Shown here piece after piece: positions 13,688-17,222 of a DNA stretch of 17,222 bases (position 1 is the stretch's first letter; every line of letters starts with the position of its first letter). The stretch spans positions 1 through 17,222 of the forward strand of contig JAKRSG010000151.1 in assembly GCA_022402405.1 (NCBI GenBank), in the 5' to 3' direction. The notes under the pieces were generated by a model that saw only the letters and a program-made list of their open reading frames with translations, ran no database searches and was not told the DNA's origin. The translations under genes were made by a program, and so were the position numbers. This DNA comes from Bacteroidia bacterium. GTDB lineage: Bacteria; Bacteroidota; Bacteroidia; UKL13-3.

Positions 13688-14764
13688 CTAAAAATGACGG
13701 TTGATAGCAGTTAATATTTTGCTGGCAGGAAGCTCTTCCATGCAAGAGGTTCCATCTAGGCAGGAGCCGCGGTAGAAGCACTTACATTCTTTGTTTGGAG
13801 ATACAATTTCTCCTTTACCAAACAAATCAAACTCATGCGAATTAAAGATATTATTCATCAGCACAATTTTCTTTCCTAAGGCCAGAGTTATGTGCATTCC
13901 CATGGTAACTTGTGTAACCACTAAATGACATTGATCTACCAAATTAATAAATTCTGCTAGGCTAAAATAGCCCAAATAAGCAGCACCTGTTCTATCTCTT
14001 ATTTCTTTGTTACGTTCATCCTCTGCTTCTCCACCAAGCAACAATACATAGGCATTTGGATTTTCTTGATGAATCAAATTTACCAACTCAACCCATTTAT
14101 CTATAGACCATAAGCGGGTTGTCCACCTGCCACCACAGCCTGTGTTTAGACCAATTACTTTTTTCCCCTCAGGCAAATTCCATTTATAGCCTTTGTCGCT
14201 GTGGGTATCCATTAAATAAGGCTCGCCATTATGCTCAAAGCCACATATTTCGAATATTTCTTGGAGGTAACTTTTGGTATTAGCCTTACTTACATCGTCA
14301 AACATTCCGGTGCTAAACTTGTGCAAAGCCAAATCGTTTGCTGGCTGAATTTCATTATCTTTAAGCACATAGCCATATTTCTCTTTGGCATCTAGCACTT
14401 TTAATAAAGCACCTGCCTCCTTTTCTTTATCCAGGTTTATGGCAATATCCCAAGTTCCTTGCTGGGCATACAAAACAGAGTTCATATCCCATTTTAAAAT
14501 CTCATCAATTTCCTTGGCAGGCAAAATATCTGGCGTCCAAGTAAGCCAAGTAATTTTGCAATTAGGATATAACTTTTTGTACTTAACTACCAAAGGAGTT
14601 GTTCTTATAACATCGCCAATGGCACCTAATTTAATAATCAAAATTCGCTTAGAAACAGGAGCATACGCCACACAATCTTCACAGTGATAACCATGTTGCT
14701 TATGCGGAGTACAAGGAATATGTCCTTTAAAATGTAAACAATCTGCTTTATAATGTTTGCTCAT
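13688..14764 (-). CDS. Glycosyltransferase family 9 (heptosyltransferase-like) with N-terminal Cys motif
   Basis: GT9 enzymes transfer sugars such as heptose from nucleotide donors to lipopolysaccharide or similar glycans at the cytoplasmic face. The 358 residues begin with a short segment holding C9, C18, C28 and C31 (ADCLHFKGHIPC, then HCEDC), a possible metal site. The first Rossmann-type strand and loop follow (RILIIKLGAIGDVIRTTPLV, 40-59), then the donor half (VIGLNTGCGGRWTTRLW, with WSIDKWVELV). The usual DxGxMH loop reads VTQVTMGMH, lacking the Asp. The C-terminus has a second Cys group (CKCFYRGSC, then SCM). The start is ATG 14764; an in-frame TTG at 14797 is less likely. It is isolated, with heptamer repeats on both sides. 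Donor and acceptor are unknown. Confidence 0.85.
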   Translation of the reverse strand: MSKHYKADCLHFKGHIPCTPHKQHGYHCEDCVAYAPVSKRILIIKLGAIGDVIRTTPLVVKYKKLYPNCKITWLTWTPDILPAKEIDEILKWDMNSVLYAQQGTWDIAINLDKEKEAGALLKVLDAKEKYGYVLKDNEIQPANDLALHKFSTGMFDDVSKANTKSYLQEIFEICGFEHNGEPYLMDTHSDKGYKWNLPEGKKVIGLNTGCGGRWTTRLWSIDKWVELVNLIHQENPNAYVLLLGGEAEDERNKEIRDRTGAAYLGYFSLAEFINLVDQCHLVVTQVTMGMHITLALGKKIVLMNNIFNSHEFDLFGKGEIVSPNKECKCFYRGSCLDGTSCMEELPASKILTAINRHF

Positions 14765-14832
14765 AAGTTTGTCCGTTTTTAACTCTGGCTGAACCAAAAC
14801 TTGGCCCAGCAGCTATCATGGCAAACTTAGGA

Positions 14833-14949
14833 AAAATTAGGAATTAAAAATTACGAATTACGAATTTAGCTAAGAATTCTTCACTCTTTTAATACCTCAA
14901 TCGTAACTCGTAATTATTCCCCCGTAATTCGTAATCCGTAATTCGTAAT
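14833..14949. repeat. Inverted repeat of heptamers (ATTACGA type) between bcp and the glycosyltransferase gene
   Basis: The left arm (14833-14867) reads as five 7-bp units: AAAATTA, GGAATTA, AAAATTA, CGAATTA, CGAATTT. The right arm (14901-14949) is exactly seven units in register: TCGTAAC, TCGTAAT, TATTCCC, CCGTAAT, TCGTAAT, CCGTAAT, TCGTAAT. The right arm is the reverse complement of the ATTACGA unit. It begins two bases past the bcp stop codon on the minus strand. There is no clear T run, so it is not a standard terminator. No gene is seen in this gap. Confidence 0.82.
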
Positions 14950-14951
14950 TA

Positions 14952-15407
14952 TTACTTCATAATTTGTGCTGCGTGCTTCTTGGTATCTACTTTTTCGATA
15001 ACTTTCTCGATAATTCCTTTTTCGTTGATGATAAAAGTAGTTCTTAAGATGCCCATGTATTTTTTGCCGTACATGCTTTTTTCGCCCCAAGTACCGTAGG
15101 CAATGGATACAGCATGGTCTTCATCGGCAAGCAACGAAAACGGAAGTTCGTATTTGGCTATAAACTTCTGGTGTTTGGTGGCGCCATCCGGACTAACACC
15201 CAAAATGGCGTAGCCATTGTTTAAGAATTGCTCGTAGTTATCTCTTAAATCGCAGGCCTCGGCGGTACAACCGGGAGTATCATCTTTTGGATAGAAATAT
15301 AAAACCAACTTTTTGCCCTTAAAATCTTTCAATGAAACTGTTTCGCCTTTTTCATTTTTTGCCGAAAACGCAGGTGCTTTGTCGCCCGCTTGTAATGTAA
15401 TTGCCAT
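14952..15407 (-). CDS. bcp: Thioredoxin-dependent peroxiredoxin, Bcp/PrxQ type
   Basis: This thiol peroxidase reduces hydrogen and organic peroxides using thioredoxin. The 151 residues contain the Bcp signature FYPKDDTPGCTAEACDLRD (38-56) with the peroxidatic Cys47 and the resolving Cys52 four residues on, so this is the atypical 2-Cys form with an intramolecular disulfide. Family blocks LGVSPDGATKHQKFIAKYELPFSLLAD (about 74-100) and RTTFIINEKGIIEKV follow. Length is normal for the family. It stands alone, 57 bp after the M23 peptidase gene in the same direction and more than 180 bp before the glycosyltransferase gene, with a repeat structure right behind its stop. Confidence 0.95.
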   Translation of the reverse strand: MAITLQAGDKAPAFSAKNEKGETVSLKDFKGKKLVLYFYPKDDTPGCTAEACDLRDNYEQFLNNGYAILGVSPDGATKHQKFIAKYELPFSLLADEDHAVSIAYGTWGEKSMYGKKYMGILRTTFIINEKGIIEKVIEKVDTKKHAAQIMK

Positions 15408-15464
15408 ATAAAGTCTTTATTTTATATGAACCTAAAAACACCCAAATTGTTTTGAACAAACTCC

Positions 15465-17222
15465 CTACGGAATCATTTCAAACCAACGCTCTGTTTTGTT
15501 GCCTTTGTGATCTATTACTCGCACTAAAACTTTAAACACTCCCGCTTCAGATGAGTTATTATCTAAGCCATTACCTCCTGCCACCACTCCCCCTCTTTCT
15601 CTTTCTCTTTCTCTTTCACTTTCTCCTTCTCTTTCTCTCCCCATCACTCTTTCTCTTTCAATAAAATATACCTCATCAAACAAGTACGTTAATCGATCAT
15701 TTTTAGCATCAAAATCTCCTAATATCCACCTGCCATTTAAAAACAAATCAAAAGATTTTATGCCCGAAAAGTCGTCTTTTATTTCAAAGTCCCAACGAAG
15801 TGTATCTGCAGAAACTTTTCCTTTTTTAGGCATCAGCCATTTCACCTGCGGTGCTACCGTATCTAACATAATCTTAAATAATCCAAAATTGCTCGCTTTG
15901 GTCTGAACCCAACCCTTTTTATACGTTCCACCAATGCTCGAAAATCCATTGTTGGGCGTTTTGGCGTAAGCGATGAGCAATTTATCTTCTAATGTCGGCG
16001 GCACATATTCAGCTTTTAGTGCCACATCAAATGCCGCATGTACCGGACTAGTATACGAATGAAACTGGTAGGTTAGAGAGAATGCATCTGCTGTTTTTGG
16101 GAATAAATTAAACGAATAACAAACGGTATCGTACAAGCTCTTTTCATCCATTGTGGCCACAAAACCATCCTTTTCTACCTTCATAACCTTGCCCGGAAAC
16201 AACATTGGCTTGGATTCAATTTGTTTTTCATAAGCAAGCTTTTCAGCATCGGTTTGGTTCAGCCCAATTTTGTAGAGTATTTTTACGTAGGTTTTATTTT
16301 TATTTACATCGGCAGCTTCAAAAATTAGCTCGCCACTGCTGGCAGCTTGGGCAAAATTTACACGTCCTTTTTCGGCATCTGTTTGGTATGTGCTGAACCT
16401 ATTTCCATCATCAACAAAACATTTTTGCACACGCATTTTTTCTAGTTTGTAATAGGGAAAATCTATGTGCGCATTGATGTATTTGGTTTCATCAAAGGCA
16501 AACTGATTGAGTTTATGGGTAAATTTATGGCTTTGGTTCAGCCAGAAACTAAAGCTGTACAAGCCTTTTGGGTCTTTGTTGTTGTGAATATAATCTACGG
16601 CATCTATGCCAAAACCATAAGTATCTGGGTCGAGCAGAAGCGTATCTTTTAGTTGTAAAAATCCGTTTTGCCAACTGGCAGTTTTGTTGGTAAACGCCAG
16701 CTGTTTTTTGAGTAATAAGCCTTCGCGCACAAACTTGTACACGTATATTTTATTTATCTCGGGCAACAATGAGTCTATGGGCAATATCCCAAATAAAGCG
16801 GGATTGAGAATTTTTTCTGTGCGTGAGTCTCTTATTTCAAAGTGCAGGTGCGGACCAGAACTGGTGCCGCTGTTGCCGCTTAGGCCAATGGTATCACCTT
16901 TTTTTACGCGCAAAAAAGGCTTCATAAAAATCTTATCAAACTCAAAGATTTGATTGATGTATTGGTAATCGTGAATCCATTGCGCAATGGCTCCGTAGTA
17001 TGAATCTAAATGTGCATATACCGTTGAGTAACCGTTTGCGTGCTCTATGTACAAAGCTTTGCCATAAGCGCCGCGCGCTACTTTTATTCTGCTAACATAG
17101 CCATCTGCCGCGGCGTAAACGGGTAATCCAATTTTGCCATTGGTACGCAAATCTATGCCGCTATGAAAATGATTTTCGCGCATTACGCCAAATGGAGAAA
17201 CGTAATTGGGCAGCGAATCCAT
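15465..17222 (-). CDS. M23-family metallopeptidase (LytM-type), 5' end outside the window
   Basis: M23 peptidases cut peptide cross-bridges of peptidoglycan and bind one zinc ion. The domain is at the start of the visible 585 residues: HFHSGID (zinc ligands H20 and D24), VYAHLDSYY (H71), and GPHLHFEIRD (H125 and H127), so all catalytic and zinc residues are present. The following 450 residues are mostly beta-rich and probably extracytoplasmic domains; the end (about 455-585) looks Ig-like (DTVAPQVKWLMP, DDFSGIKSFDLFLNG, KVLVRVIDHKGNKTERW). The first visible Met is at the window edge; homologues have a signal peptide and some residues before this point, so the gene is likely cut. Residues about 521-559 are a low-complexity Arg/Glu/Gly insertion coded by a hexanucleotide repeat. 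The stop is TAG. Confidence 0.88.
   Translation of the reverse strand: MDSLPNYVSPFGVMRENHFHSGIDLRTNGKIGLPVYAAADGYVSRIKVARGAYGKALYIEHANGYSTVYAHLDSYYGAIAQWIHDYQYINQIFEFDKIFMKPFLRVKKGDTIGLSGNSGTSSGPHLHFEIRDSRTEKILNPALFGILPIDSLLPEINKIYVYKFVREGLLLKKQLAFTNKTASWQNGFLQLKDTLLLDPDTYGFGIDAVDYIHNNKDPKGLYSFSFWLNQSHKFTHKLNQFAFDETKYINAHIDFPYYKLEKMRVQKCFVDDGNRFSTYQTDAEKGRVNFAQAASSGELIFEAADVNKNKTYVKILYKIGLNQTDAEKLAYEKQIESKPMLFPGKVMKVEKDGFVATMDEKSLYDTVCYSFNLFPKTADAFSLTYQFHSYTSPVHAAFDVALKAEYVPPTLEDKLLIAYAKTPNNGFSSIGGTYKKGWVQTKASNFGLFKIMLDTVAPQVKWLMPKKGKVSADTLRWDFEIKDDFSGIKSFDLFLNGRWILGDFDAKNDRLTYLFDEVYFIERERVMGREREGESERERERERGGVVAGGNGLDNNSSEAGVFKVLVRVIDHKGNKTERWFEMIP
15593..15658 (-). repeat. Hexanucleotide microsatellite inside the M23 peptidase gene
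   Basis: Eleven 6-bp units lie in register on the plus strand; seven are exactly CTCTTT, two differ by one base (CACTTT, CTCCTT), one by two (CTCTCC), and one (CCATCA) is degenerate. On the coding strand this is a pure GAAAGA-type purine tract encoding Glu-Arg dipeptides. Being a multiple of three, copy changes would alter protein length but not frame. Confidence 0.9.

Noticed and set aside
14765..14797. Eleven-residue extension of the glycosyltransferase from TTG 14797
   Set aside because: It is a TTG codon with no ribosome site, and it carries one of the repeated GGTTCAGCC words; ATG 14764 precedes the conserved Cys motif directly.
13542..14949. CRISPR array or transposon ends
   Set aside because: Units are 7 bp without unique spacers of regular size, no cas genes are present, and there is no transposase, target-site duplication or shared terminal sequence between the two repeat pairs.

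Overview
The window is ordinary chromosomal DNA from a member of the Bacteroidota. It is AT-rich and shows two promoter-like sites of the Bacteroidota type (TTG, about 20 bases, then TAnnTTTG). It carries the bacillithiol gene bshC and a 50-residue DUF4295-type protein in the L28-L33-DUF4295-ftsY order that I associate with this phylum. Other supports are KefB-type antiporter, PerR and LemA/TPM homologues, and the general lack of Shine-Dalgarno sequences. Genus cannot be decided from the sequence. No rRNA, tRNA, CRISPR array, transposase, integrase or phage gene was seen.

Layout. 1-290: the 3' end of a SpoU/TrmH RNA methyltransferase (+). 277-4813: a leftward housekeeping cluster, read rpmB, rpmG, DUF4295, terminator hairpin, ftsY, rimO, bshC, which combines ribosomal proteins, SRP-dependent membrane targeting, ribosome modification and thiol synthesis. 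5061-7090: rightward enoyl-CoA hydratase and queA. 7087-9072: a leftward KefB-type cation/proton antiporter. 9184-10271: rightward perR and 2-Cys peroxiredoxin, translationally coupled, with a good promoter and a candidate operator. 10317-11606: a secreted protein with a thioredoxin-like but cysteine-free C-terminal domain. 11625-13456: leftward lemA, a hairpin and two TPM-domain genes. 13688-14764: a family 9 glycosyltransferase with an N-terminal four-cysteine segment. 14952-15407: Bcp-type peroxiredoxin. 15465-17222: an M23 peptidase cut by the window edge.

Functional themes. Peroxide and thiol defence recurs (bshC, perR-prx, bcp, and a KefB-type antiporter whose family is tied to electrophile stress), as does translation (TrmH, RimO, QueA, L28, L33). 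The genes themselves are mostly familiar. The unexplained signals are at DNA level: (1) the 9-mer GGTTCAGCC occurs seven times in 17 kb, far above chance, in different reading frames and outside genes; (2) two unrelated intergenic inverted repeats, each built of 7-bp units (CCATAGT-type and ATTACGA-type), bracket the glycosyltransferase gene; (3) a hexanucleotide tract has expanded inside the M23 peptidase gene and encodes Arg-Glu repeats. The PerR is also notable: it keeps the peroxide-sensing metal ligands but has lost half of each structural-zinc CxxC pair.
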